Assembly: GCA_023423285.1 (NCBI GenBank)
Contig: JAFAFV010000042.1
Span: 1 to 20,774 of the forward strand
Length of the DNA: 20,774 bases
Direction of reading: 5' to 3'
DNA from: Bacteroidota bacterium
Lineage (GTDB): Bacteria; Bacteroidota; Bacteroidia; Chitinophagales; Chitinophagaceae
A model generated the notes under the pieces. That model had not been told where the DNA came from, searched no databases, and saw only the letters and a program-made list of their open reading frames with translations. This document shows, in pieces, positions 12,978-20,401 of the stretch. The stretch's first letter is position 1. Each line of letters opens with the position of its first letter. Both the position numbers and the translations under genes were made by a program.

Positions 12978-13472
12978 TTAAAGTGTAATCCTGATAATCC
13001 TGATATTGGTGGTCCAGTTGTTTAAGGGTATTGAGCTAAAGGAGTATCCATGCACATAAACTTTGTCTACCACACCATTTCCGCAACAACCTAAAACGGT
13101 GTATTTATAATTGTAATCAATTTGAATGGGGTCATTTTCGCCTATTTTCAAAAATGTTTTATTAGAGGCAATATTGGGTTTAGGCCAATCGGCAAACAGC
13201 ATACTGTTTTTTAGAGAACCAATGTTATTAAGAGATCTTGCCTGGTTATGAAGCGTATCATTGTTTTGATTCCAGGCTATTACCCGAGAAGTATCTATAT
13301 CATTTGTTTCAATAAGATTAAGGTTGCCGAATTTGCCAAAAAATTGTATCACTAAATATGGATTAACACTCGCACAATCCACAACAGAGCAGTTTAAACC
13401 CTCCTCTGCAGTTTTTTTGCAAGCTGGTACCATTAGTATAAAAAAGAAACAGGGTAGAAATAAACGCTTCAT
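12978..13472 (-). CDS. Lipoprotein of unknown function with four further cysteines
   Basis: This is a 164-residue predicted lipoprotein. The hydrophobic signal peptide ends in lipobox MVPAC with the lipidated cysteine at C18, followed by KKTAEEG. The mature part has paired cysteines at C28/C33 and C129/C130 (GCCGNG), which could form two disulfides in the periplasm or outside the cell, and beta-strand-like segments such as NPYLVIQFFGKFG and TTNIRIIRITL. No family is recognised; small beta-rich cysteine-bearing lipoproteins are common in Bacteroidota. Unusually for this window, a good Shine-Dalgarno-like AAAGGA (plus-strand 13478-13483) lies five bases before the ATG. The gene is alone, convergent with the 84-residue protein gene. 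Confidence 0.75.
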   Translation of the reverse strand: MKRLFLPCFFFILMVPACKKTAEEGLNCSVVDCASVNPYLVIQFFGKFGNLNLIETNDIDTSRVIAWNQNNDTLHNQARSLNNIGSLKNSMLFADWPKPNIASNKTFLKIGENDPIQIDYNYKYTVLGCCGNGVVDKVYVHGYSFSSIPLNNWTTNIRIIRITL

Positions 13473-13531
13473 AAAAGTCCTTTAAAAGGTTAGACGAGGT
13501 TTAAATACAGGTTGCAACAATTGTGAAAAAA

Positions 13532-14206
13532 TCATTTCAGTAAGCCGGGCCTTCTTTTCTCAGTTCTGCTCAGCGACTGTTCATAGCGCCACTGATCAAT
13601 TTTTTTATGATCGCCGCTCATGAGCACATCGGGTACTTTCATACCGTTCCACTCCACGGGGCGTGTGTACACTGGCGGTGCCAGCAAATCATCCTGGAAA
13701 GAATCTGTTAAAGCTGATGTTTCATCACCCAGCACACCGGGTATCAGCCTTCCGATGGAGTCAACCAGCACTGCTGCTGCCAATTCTCCGCCACTCAGCA
13801 CATAATCTCCAATAGAAATTTCTCTGGTAACATATTTTTCCCGGATGCGCTCATCAATGCCTTTATAATGGCCGCAAATCATCAATAGGTTGTTTTTTAA
13901 TGACAGCGAATTAGCAATACGCTGAGTAAGCGTTTCCCCATCCGGTGTCAGGTAAATAATATCGTCATAACTATGCTGTTTCTGCAAAGTTTCTATAGCA
14001 TTTGCAAGCGGCTCGCACATCATTACCATGCCCGCACCGCCGCCGTACTGATAATCATCAACCTGGCCATATTCATTCACTGCCCATTTCCGCAGGTGGT
14101 GAAGCTCAATGGTCAACAAACCCTTGTCGCGCGCACGTTTCATTATACTATGCTCAAAAGGGCTTTTCAACAAATTTGGCTGAACACTAATGATATCAAT
14201 ATGCAT
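13532..14206 (-). CDS. trmD: tRNA (guanine37-N1)-methyltransferase TrmD
   Basis: TrmD methylates G37 of tRNAs next to the anticodon, using S-adenosylmethionine, and prevents +1 frameshifting. The SPOUT trefoil-knot signatures are present: YQYGGGAGMVMMCEPL, YLTPDGETL, GHYKGIDERI, and EISIGDYVLSGGELAAAVL followed by IPGVLG. The C-terminal tRNA-binding part has PPVYTRPVEWNG and PDVLMSGDHKKIDQWR. I start at the ATG at 14206 (MHIDIISVQPNLL), giving 224 residues, the usual length; the frame can be extended to a TTG at 14233, but that adds residues not typical of TrmD. It lies 34 bases after the S4-domain gene on the same strand and is likely co-transcribed. Confidence 0.96.
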   Translation of the reverse strand: MHIDIISVQPNLLKSPFEHSIMKRARDKGLLTIELHHLRKWAVNEYGQVDDYQYGGGAGMVMMCEPLANAIETLQKQHSYDDIIYLTPDGETLTQRIANSLSLKNNLLMICGHYKGIDERIREKYVTREISIGDYVLSGGELAAAVLVDSIGRLIPGVLGDETSALTDSFQDDLLAPPVYTRPVEWNGMKVPDVLMSGDHKKIDQWRYEQSLSRTEKRRPGLLK

Positions 14207-14240
14207 AAGAAGATTTTTAATGCCGGGGGCCAATCAAATA

Positions 14241-14621
14241 TTATCCTGTAAAATCGTCCAGGTCTCTTCGATCTTTTTTAGTGGGCCGGCCAATTTTGCT
14301 CATGCGCTTACCCGTATGAAAAGCTGAAGCCTGGTATTGCAGCCTTTCAAGTTCCTCCGGCGGGGTTAAATCCGTGTAATAATTGATCGCCTCAGAATAT
14401 TTTAAGCGATTGCTAAGCAATCCTGTTACTTTAATGTTCCAGCGCCTTCCTTCTGTTCTTACATCATACACATCTCCCAGATGCACGTTTTTGCCCGGCT
14501 TTGCCGGGGCATCCTGGTATTTTACTTTGCTATTATTGCATGCGTCAGTAGCCAGGCGCCTTGTTTTAAACAGGCGTATGGCCCATAGATATTTATCCAA
14601 ACGTAGCTTTTCATCTGACAT
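14241..14621 (-). CDS. S4-domain RNA-binding protein, HslR/Hsp15-like
   Basis: This is a 126-residue cytoplasmic protein whose N-terminal S4 domain (about residues 5-65) begins LRLDKYLWAIRLFKTRRLAT and contains VHLGDVYDVRTEGRRWNIKV, the typical order of the Hsp15 group. The basic C-terminal tail ends SKIGRPTKKDRRDLDDFTG, another mark of HslR-like proteins. Hsp15 binds stalled 50S subunits carrying peptidyl-tRNA and helps recycle them. It is the first gene of a two-gene unit with trmD, which joins ribosome rescue and tRNA modification, and is divergent from araB over 147 bases. Family assignment is firm; the exact role is by analogy. Confidence 0.88.
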   Translation of the reverse strand: MSDEKLRLDKYLWAIRLFKTRRLATDACNNSKVKYQDAPAKPGKNVHLGDVYDVRTEGRRWNIKVTGLLSNRLKYSEAINYYTDLTPPEELERLQYQASAFHTGKRMSKIGRPTKKDRRDLDDFTG

Positions 14622-14733
14622 ATTCCACGGTATAGTTTTGAACTAAATTAAAGGAATTCGTTGAATAAAAATTTCACATCAAATACACAGCTGTTGAAAT
14701 ATTTGTAATAGAAACACTTGTGCAAAATAGTTG

Positions 14734-14741
14734 TACATTAG
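14734..14741 (+). promoter_or_regulatory. Weak -7-like box upstream of araB
   Basis: TACATTAG is one mismatch from TAnnTTTG and lies 27 bases before the araB ATG at 14769. TTG copies upstream are at non-standard distances (13 and 28 bases), so only the box and its position support it. No AraR/AraC operator was recognised in the 147-base divergent gap. Confidence 0.3.
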
Positions 14742-14768
14742 CTAACCTCAAAAAAATGTATATTAACA

Positions 14769-16409
14769 ATGGCAGATTCTTATGTAATTGGTGTTGATTA
14801 TGGATCAGACTCAGTCAGAGCCGTGGTAATAAATGCTGCAAACGGCGCAGAAATTGCATCATCTGTGTTTGCGTATCCGCGCTGGAAAGATGGTAAATAT
14901 TGCAATCCATCCATTAACCAGTTCAGACAACACCCTCTTGATTATTTAGAAGGCCTTGAAACTACTGTTAAAGATTGTCTTAATAAAGCAGGCGCTGATA
15001 TTGCTAAAAATGTAAAAGGAATTTCTGTTGACACCACTGGTTCTACACCTGTGGCTGTTGATGAAACGGGTACGCCGCTTGCCTTAACACCCGGTTTTGA
15101 AGAAAATCCTAATGCGATGTTCATTTTATGGAAAGACCATACCGCCGTAAAAGAAGCTGAGGAAATTAATGAACACGCTAAAACTTTTGATACCAATTAT
15201 TTGCAATACGTTGGTGGCATTTATTCAAGTGAATGGTTTTGGGCCAAGTTACTGCATGTTTTTCGCCAGGATGAAAAAGTAAAACAAGCTACGGCAAGCT
15301 GGGTTGAACATTGTGACTGGATTCCATTTTTATTAACCGGCGGCACTGATATTAATGACATGAAACGCAGCGTTTGCGCTGCGGGGCATAAGGGGTTATG
15401 GGCAAAAGAATTCAACGGTTTTCCACCTAATGATTTCTTTGCTTCTCTTGATCCGGCACTTGACGGTTTTACAGAAAGACTTCCCACTGAAACGTACACC
15501 TCCGATATTGTTGCGGGAACCCTTTCGCCCGAATGGGCCGAAAAGCTGGGTCTTAGCAAAGATGTAGTGGTGGGTATTGGTGCTATAGATGCACACATGG
15601 GCGCCGTAGGCGGACAAATTGAACCTTATTATCTGAGTAAAGTAATGGGCACTTCTACCTGCGATATGCTGGTGGCGCCTGTGCAGGAAGTGGCAGACAA
15701 CCTTATTCAAGGAATTTGCGGCCAGGTTAATGGTTCTATCGTTCCCGGCATGATTGGTATGGAAGCCGGCCAAAGCGCGTTTGGAGATCTTTACGCCTGG
15801 TTTCGAAACCTGCTGGCGTGGCCCCTGCGTTTTGTAAAGGATGAAGCTCTTCGAAAAGAAATTGAAGAAAAATTAATTGCCGAACTCTCTGCAGAGGCCG
15901 AAAAACTGCCTTTGCACGATGATGATGAAATAGCCACTGACTGGATGAACGGCCGCCGCAGCCCCGATGCCAACCAGGCTTTGACGGGTACAATTGCCGG
16001 CATTAGTTTGGGTACTAACGCACCCGCCATCTTTAAAGCCCTTGTTGAGGCTTCCTGCTTTGGCGCTAAGATGATTGTTGACCGATTTATTGAAGAAGGC
16101 GTTCCGGTAAAAGGACTTATTGGCTTGGGTGGCGTGGCTAAAAAATCTTCTTACATTATGCAAATGATGGCCGATGTAATGAACATGCCCATCAAAATTC
16201 ATAAAAGTGAGCAAACCTGTGCCGCCGGCGCTGCAATGTTTGCCGCCACGGCGGCAGGATTGTACTCCACTGTTCAGGAGGCAATGGTGGCTATGGGTCA
16301 GGGCTTTGATGCTGAATATCATCCTAACGCTGAGCGGTCAGCCTATTATTCCAAAAGGATACAACTGTACCAAAAACTGGGCAATTTCACTGAAGGTTTA
16401 TATCAGTAA
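14769..16409 (+). CDS. araB: Ribulokinase
   Basis: This 546-residue FGGY-family kinase phosphorylates L-ribulose to L-ribulose-5-phosphate in L-arabinose use. The N-terminal ATPase-fold signature is VIGVDYGSDSVRAVVINA. The ribulokinase-specific parts SVDTTGSTPVAVDE, MFILWKDHTA and YSSEWFWAK are present. K208 in AGHKGLW and the probable catalytic base D274 in GIGAIDAHMG fit the family. The C-terminal FGGY-type segment includes GLIGLGGVAKKSSYIMQM. Length is slightly below the E. coli enzyme. The neighbours araA and araD, often adjacent, are not in this window. The gene is convergent with a sodium/sugar symporter, separated by a terminator, so the two may serve the same sugar without sharing a transcript. 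Confidence 0.94.
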   Translation: MADSYVIGVDYGSDSVRAVVINAANGAEIASSVFAYPRWKDGKYCNPSINQFRQHPLDYLEGLETTVKDCLNKAGADIAKNVKGISVDTTGSTPVAVDETGTPLALTPGFEENPNAMFILWKDHTAVKEAEEINEHAKTFDTNYLQYVGGIYSSEWFWAKLLHVFRQDEKVKQATASWVEHCDWIPFLLTGGTDINDMKRSVCAAGHKGLWAKEFNGFPPNDFFASLDPALDGFTERLPTETYTSDIVAGTLSPEWAEKLGLSKDVVVGIGAIDAHMGAVGGQIEPYYLSKVMGTSTCDMLVAPVQEVADNLIQGICGQVNGSIVPGMIGMEAGQSAFGDLYAWFRNLLAWPLRFVKDEALRKEIEEKLIAELSAEAEKLPLHDDDEIATDWMNGRRSPDANQALTGTIAGISLGTNAPAIFKALVEASCFGAKMIVDRFIEEGVPVKGLIGLGGVAKKSSYIMQMMADVMNMPIKIHKSEQTCAAGAAMFAATAAGLYSTVQEAMVAMGQGFDAEYHPNAERSAYYSKRIQLYQKLGNFTEGLYQ

Positions 16410-16481
16410 ATGCAACCGCAATAAAACCGCCATACAAGGCACATGTTGATTCTGATCTTTTATTGAATCTATATTAAAAAA

Positions 16482-16520
16482 TAACCCCGACGCTGTTTAC
16501 GTGCCGGGGTTTATTATTTT
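16482..16520. terminator. Bidirectional terminator between araB and the symporter gene
   Basis: A GC-rich stem CCCCG/CGGGG (16485-16489 and 16505-16509), with ACG/CGT able to pair inside it, is flanked by AATAA on the left and TTTATTATTTT on the right. T runs on both sides suit the two convergent genes that end here. Confidence 0.8.
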
Positions 16521-16537
16521 GATCCATTTCTCGGATA

Positions 16538-18223
16538 CTACCAGAACATGGCATAAATCGCTACCAACAGGCCAATGATGATTAAAGATCCTACCGCAAA
16601 ACCAGTGGAGGTTTTAAACATGGTAGTATCCACTTCAAGACCTTTAGGCCTGATTCCTTTCTTGTTTTCATACAGGCTGATGATGATCATACCGATGACA
16701 CTTAAAATAAATACGATCGACATCCTGTCAAGGAAAGGAATTTCATAAATACCCCTTGCATTAGGAACCGCCCAGCCAATTGCATATAATGGCTCAAGAT
16801 CTACTATACCCGGCAGGAATTTTAATAGTACCGAAAATAAAAAGCCGCCAATAGTTGCAAACAGCGCTGCGTTGGACGTTGTTTTCTTCCAGAAGAAACC
16901 CAGCAGGAACATAGCAAAAATACCCGGAGAAACAAACCCAGTGTACTCCTGTATGTACTGGAAGCCCTGCTTGCCTTCTCCCATAAGCGCATCGCCCAAA
17001 CCCATGGTAAGGCCCACACCAATCAAAGTAGAAACTACAATAGCAACCTTACCCATGTACACAAGTTTCTTTTCACTGGCGTCTTTATCCATGGCTTTTT
17101 TGTAAATGTCAAGTGTAAAAATGGTGCTAATGCTGTTTACCTTAGCTGCCAGTGAAGCAATTACCGTGGCTGCAAAGGCCGCAACTGTTATGCCGGTTAC
17201 ACCGGATGGTAAAAGGCTTAATAATGCCGGGTAGGCTTTGTTACTGTCAGCAACCGTTTGCCCGTTTTTAGAAATATTGATCAGGTTATTCATATCTGGC
17301 AATGTGCCGTTTTGATAGAGGTAAAAAATGGCAATGCCAGGCACCACAATGATCAGCGGCATCAGCATTTTCAAAAAAGCCGCAAAAAGAATACCCTTTC
17401 TGGCAACCGGAAGACTGGCACCCAGCGCCCTTTGTGTAATGTACTGGTTACATCCCCAGTAATTGAGGTTCGCGATCCACAGGCCGCCCAATAAAACGCT
17501 AAGGCCTGGCAAGTCAATAAAGTTTGGATTGGTTTTATCAAACACCATTTCAAAGTGCTGAGGTATCTCATTAGTAAGAATGCCAAATCCTTTAAACATT
17601 CCCTCGCCACCACTTACAAGATCTAATGTAATATAAAGACCGATAAAGCCGCTTATGACAAGGAATAAAACCTGTATGGCAGAGGTGTACCCAACCACGT
17701 TCATGCCGCCAAGCGCCACAAGAATTGACAGCGCCGCAAGCGCCAGTACACAGAAAGTAAAACTCCACCCGGTAATGCCTGCAATAGCTACAGCCCCCAA
17801 ATAAAGTATTGATAACAGGTTTACCACTATATAAAGCAACAGCCAGAAAACTGCCATGATCATTGCTACCCTGGAATTATAACGTTCGTTTAAAAACTGT
17901 GGCATTGTCCAGATTTTGTTTTTCAGGTAAACCGGCATAAAAAATACGGCTACAATAATTAAGGTAGCTGCCGCCATCCATTCGTAAGAAGCTATGGCAA
18001 GGCCCAGCTGAAAACCAGAGCCACTCATCCCTGTCATTTGTTCTGCAGAAATATTAGATGCAATAAGCGATGCGCCAATAGCCCACCAGGTAAGTGTGCC
18101 TTTTGCAAGAAAAAAATCACCTGAATCTTCTTCTTTTTGCTTGTTCTTTCTGTAAATCCAAAACCCATAAAAAGTTACCAATACAAAATAAAGAATAATG
18201 ATAATCCAGTCAATTTGTGTCAT
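16538..18223 (-). CDS. Sodium/sugar symporter of the SGLT (SSS) family
   Basis: This 561-residue inner-membrane protein has about 14 hydrophobic helices and closely resembles Vibrio vSGLT, which uses the sodium gradient to import galactose or glucose. The first-helix region GASLIASNISAEQMTGMSGSG carries N57, E61 and Q62, equal in place to vSGLT sugar- and sodium-site residues. E81 in ASYEWM and N252/Y255/W256 in ANLNYWGCNQYITQR line up with the substrate pocket and the gating tyrosine. The motif VNSISTIFTLDIYKKA holds the second sodium-site serines. The substrate is probably a hexose or pentose; convergent araB hints at arabinose, but these residues cannot decide it. No frameshift or missing motif is seen. 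Confidence 0.93.
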   Translation of the reverse strand: MTQIDWIIIILYFVLVTFYGFWIYRKNKQKEEDSGDFFLAKGTLTWWAIGASLIASNISAEQMTGMSGSGFQLGLAIASYEWMAAATLIIVAVFFMPVYLKNKIWTMPQFLNERYNSRVAMIMAVFWLLLYIVVNLLSILYLGAVAIAGITGWSFTFCVLALAALSILVALGGMNVVGYTSAIQVLFLVISGFIGLYITLDLVSGGEGMFKGFGILTNEIPQHFEMVFDKTNPNFIDLPGLSVLLGGLWIANLNYWGCNQYITQRALGASLPVARKGILFAAFLKMLMPLIIVVPGIAIFYLYQNGTLPDMNNLINISKNGQTVADSNKAYPALLSLLPSGVTGITVAAFAATVIASLAAKVNSISTIFTLDIYKKAMDKDASEKKLVYMGKVAIVVSTLIGVGLTMGLGDALMGEGKQGFQYIQEYTGFVSPGIFAMFLLGFFWKKTTSNAALFATIGGFLFSVLLKFLPGIVDLEPLYAIGWAVPNARGIYEIPFLDRMSIVFILSVIGMIIISLYENKKGIRPKGLEVDTTMFKTSTGFAVGSLIIIGLLVAIYAMFW

Positions 18224-18457
18224 GTTTAAAAAATTTAAGCGATAGAATAGTTTACAGTAAAAGATTCCACATATTTAAAAAGCCACAAGCAATTGCAGCA
18301 TAATATTGCCACTAAAATTAAGCAACAACCTCTAAACTCAATTCTTTTTTTTAAATAAAAGCACTTTGCTGTTTGCACATACGATTGCATTAGCCTTTGT
18401 AAATCAATGTCTGTAGTTTTTAATCTTATTTTTCAATCGTAATAATATCTTTATATA

Positions 18458-19222
18458 ATGGAAGCGTATCATACAAAAACTCAGGCAGAGTTACTCATAT
18501 GGCAACAAAAAATGCAAAAGAAACCGGGGCTGCTTAACAGATTGTCTAAAAATACGCAGGACAGGATCAACGCGCTGATCCCAGAAAAGGTTCACAATAC
18601 AATTACCACAGTAATAAAACAAATGATCAAAGCAGTATTGTTTGGAGCCAAATACACCACGCCAAAACCATTGCAAGATACCAGCTTTTATGCGCGTGAA
18701 ACAATGGTTTTAGAAAAAATAAAATTTTACAGAAACACCGCTGCTGTAGAAGGTGGCATTACCGGCGCAGGAGGCTTTTTAATGGGCCTGGCAGATTTTC
18801 CGATTTTGCTAACCATCAAACTGAAACTGCTTTATGAAATAGCAGCATTGTATGGCTTTGACCTGAACGATTACAAAGAACGTGTGTACCTGCTGCATAT
18901 TTTTGAACTGGCTTTTTCAAGCGACCGCCACCGAAATGATATCTATTTAAAATTGGTGAACTGGAATGAAAAAAGCAAAATGTTGCCTAACGACATCAAC
19001 CAGTTTGAATGGAGGAGGTTTCAACAAGAATACCGGGATTATATTGACCTTGCCAAAATGGCCCAGCTATTGCCTGTGATTGGGGCACCTGTTGGCTTTA
19101 TTGTAAATCGTAAACTGATTAAAAAATTAGGCGAAACCGCCATGAATGCCTATCGCATGAGAATTTTCAAAAACCATTTCTCAAGCAATAGCAACGATGT
19201 AAATATTAAAAATTCATTTTAA
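18458..19222 (+). CDS. EcsC-family protein
   Basis: This 254-residue protein shows the EcsC-family pattern: RNTAAVEGGITGAGGFLMGLADFPILLTIKL at about residues 92-122, an amphipathic helical middle with YGFDLNDYKERVYLL, and the conserved C-terminal LLPVIGAPVGFIVNRKLIKKLGETAMNAYRMR at about 204-234. The two glycine-rich hydrophobic stretches may associate with membranes, though neither is a strong signal peptide. EcsC is named after the third gene of the Bacillus ecs ABC transporter operon; the molecular function of the wider family is not established. No ABC genes are adjacent. It is divergent from the symporter over 234 bases of AT-rich DNA and is followed by a lipoprotein gene on the same strand. 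Confidence 0.85.
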   Translation: MEAYHTKTQAELLIWQQKMQKKPGLLNRLSKNTQDRINALIPEKVHNTITTVIKQMIKAVLFGAKYTTPKPLQDTSFYARETMVLEKIKFYRNTAAVEGGITGAGGFLMGLADFPILLTIKLKLLYEIAALYGFDLNDYKERVYLLHIFELAFSSDRHRNDIYLKLVNWNEKSKMLPNDINQFEWRRFQQEYRDYIDLAKMAQLLPVIGAPVGFIVNRKLIKKLGETAMNAYRMRIFKNHFSSNSNDVNIKNSF

Positions 19223-19255
19223 CGCGTTTTATTAGCAGGGCTAATGTTTTCCCTT

Positions 19256-19263
19256 TATTTTTG
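19256..19263 (+). promoter_or_regulatory. -7 promoter box of the TIM-barrel-like lipoprotein gene
   Basis: TATTTTTG is an exact TAnnTTTG match in the 63-base gap after the EcsC-family gene and 22 bases before the lipoprotein ATG. A TTG at -33 is absent, with TTA-rich sequence in its place. The gene therefore may have its own transcript. Confidence 0.45.
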
Positions 19264-19285
19264 AACGGATTAAAATTCAATCTAC

Positions 19286-20323
19286 ATGAGGCTTTTCATC
19301 ATCGCATCGGCAGTACTTGCCAGTATGGGCATTTGGAGTTGCGGCAACTCCACTTCTGCCAACAATCAACCTACCGACGGCACATCCACTGATTCAACAA
19401 AAAATGAACAGTTAGCAACCGCCAGTACTGAAACTATAAAGCCCAGACTTGACACTGCACATTATAATAAAATGCTGCAGCACATGGCCAATGGCGATAC
19501 CAGCGGTAAGTGGCCGGTAAAGGCTCATTACCCTTTGCATGGCGCCATTTTACCAATGAAGAGAGTGATTGCTTACTATGGCAATCTTTTCTCAACGCGC
19601 ATGGGTATTTTAGGAGAACTTCCTAAAGCGCAAATGATACAAAAGCTCAAAGGCGAAGTAGAGAAGTGGAACAAAGCTGATTCCCTAACGCCGGCCATTC
19701 CGGCGCTGCATTATATTGCCGTAACCGCACAGCAGGAACCGGGCAAAGCAGGCAAATACAGGCTGCGTATGCCTTTTCACCAAATAGACACGGTTTACAA
19801 CTGGGCGCAGGGAATTGGCGCGCTTACCTTTATTGACGTTCAGGTGGGACACAGCACATTGCAAAGCGAAATTCCTGAGTTTGATGAATACCTGAAACGC
19901 CCTGATTTTCATTTGGGTATTGACCCTGAATTTTCTATGAAAGGGGGCGAAAGGCCCGGCACGGTGATTGGCAGCTTCCATGCAAATGACATTAACTGGG
20001 TAATTGATCACCTTGCAAAAATTGTAAGAGAAAATAACCTGCCCCCGAAGATTTTGGTCATTCACAGGTTTACCAATAACATGGTTCAGAACTACGATCA
20101 AATAAAATTAATTCCAGAGGTACAGGTGGTAATAGATATGGATGGCTGGGGCGATAAGGCTTTAAAAGCCGGAACCTGGAAGCGGTTCGTTTACGAGCAA
20201 CCAGTGCACTTTGCAGGCTTTAAATTATTTTACAAAAATGATCTCAAGAAGGGTGGCAGTATGTACACGCCGACAGAGCTAATACAGTTTACACCCAGGC
20301 CGGTGTATATCCAATATCAGTAA
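19286..20323 (+). CDS. Conserved lipoprotein with TIM-barrel-like motifs, function unknown
   Basis: This is a 345-residue predicted lipoprotein: signal peptide MRLFIIASAVLASMGIWSCG with lipidated C19, then a low-complexity S/T/N linker to about residue 50. The globular part has strand-like stretches ending in acidic or histidine residues, spaced as in a TIM barrel: VIAYYGN, PALHYIAVTAQ, LTFIDVQVGHST, FHLGIDPEFSM, PPKILVIHRF, VQVVIDMDGWGD, and HFAGFKLFYKND. The acids in IDVQ and GIDPEF are candidate catalytic residues of a glycosidase-like enzyme. I recall similar proteins of unknown function in Actinobacteria and Bacteroidota, but cannot name a family. Location: attached to a membrane, facing the periplasm or outside. 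Enzymatic activity is inference. Confidence 0.75.
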   Translation: MRLFIIASAVLASMGIWSCGNSTSANNQPTDGTSTDSTKNEQLATASTETIKPRLDTAHYNKMLQHMANGDTSGKWPVKAHYPLHGAILPMKRVIAYYGNLFSTRMGILGELPKAQMIQKLKGEVEKWNKADSLTPAIPALHYIAVTAQQEPGKAGKYRLRMPFHQIDTVYNWAQGIGALTFIDVQVGHSTLQSEIPEFDEYLKRPDFHLGIDPEFSMKGGERPGTVIGSFHANDINWVIDHLAKIVRENNLPPKILVIHRFTNNMVQNYDQIKLIPEVQVVIDMDGWGDKALKAGTWKRFVYEQPVHFAGFKLFYKNDLKKGGSMYTPTELIQFTPRPVYIQYQ

Positions 20324-20347
20324 TTTTAAAAGAGATAGATTCATAAT

Positions 20348-20389
20348 ATAAAACGAGCGGCCGATGTTTCAGCCGCCCGTTTTATTTCT
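20348..20389. terminator. Bidirectional terminator between the lipoprotein and DUF6263-like genes
   Basis: Arms ATAAAACG-A-GCGGC and GCCGC-C-CGTTTTAT (20348-20361 and 20372-20385) pair with one A/C mismatch around a 10-base loop. A and T runs flank both sides, fitting the two convergent gene ends at 20323 and 20402. Confidence 0.85.
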
Positions 20390-20401
20390 GTTGAAATAGT
20401 T

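Noticed and set aside
14207..14233. TTG start adding nine residues to TrmD
   Set aside because: TrmD normally begins at MHIDIIS-like sequence; the ATG at 14206 fits, and the extension reads through the leader after the S4 gene.
15396..16322. Long reverse-strand frames (up to 149 codons) inside araB
   Set aside because: They are antisense to a well-conserved kinase, have no recognisable motifs and no promoter-like leader; they are by-products of codon bias.
16822..17613. Overlapping short frames on both strands within the symporter gene
   Set aside because: The symporter frame is complete, with all transmembrane and substrate motifs; the others are shadows.
18224..18457. Small RNA or riboswitch in the 234-base gap upstream of the symporter and EcsC genes
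   Set aside because: The sequence is AT-rich with no stable stem, no terminator and no recognised aptamer; only loose TTTG-containing promoter-like bits are seen.
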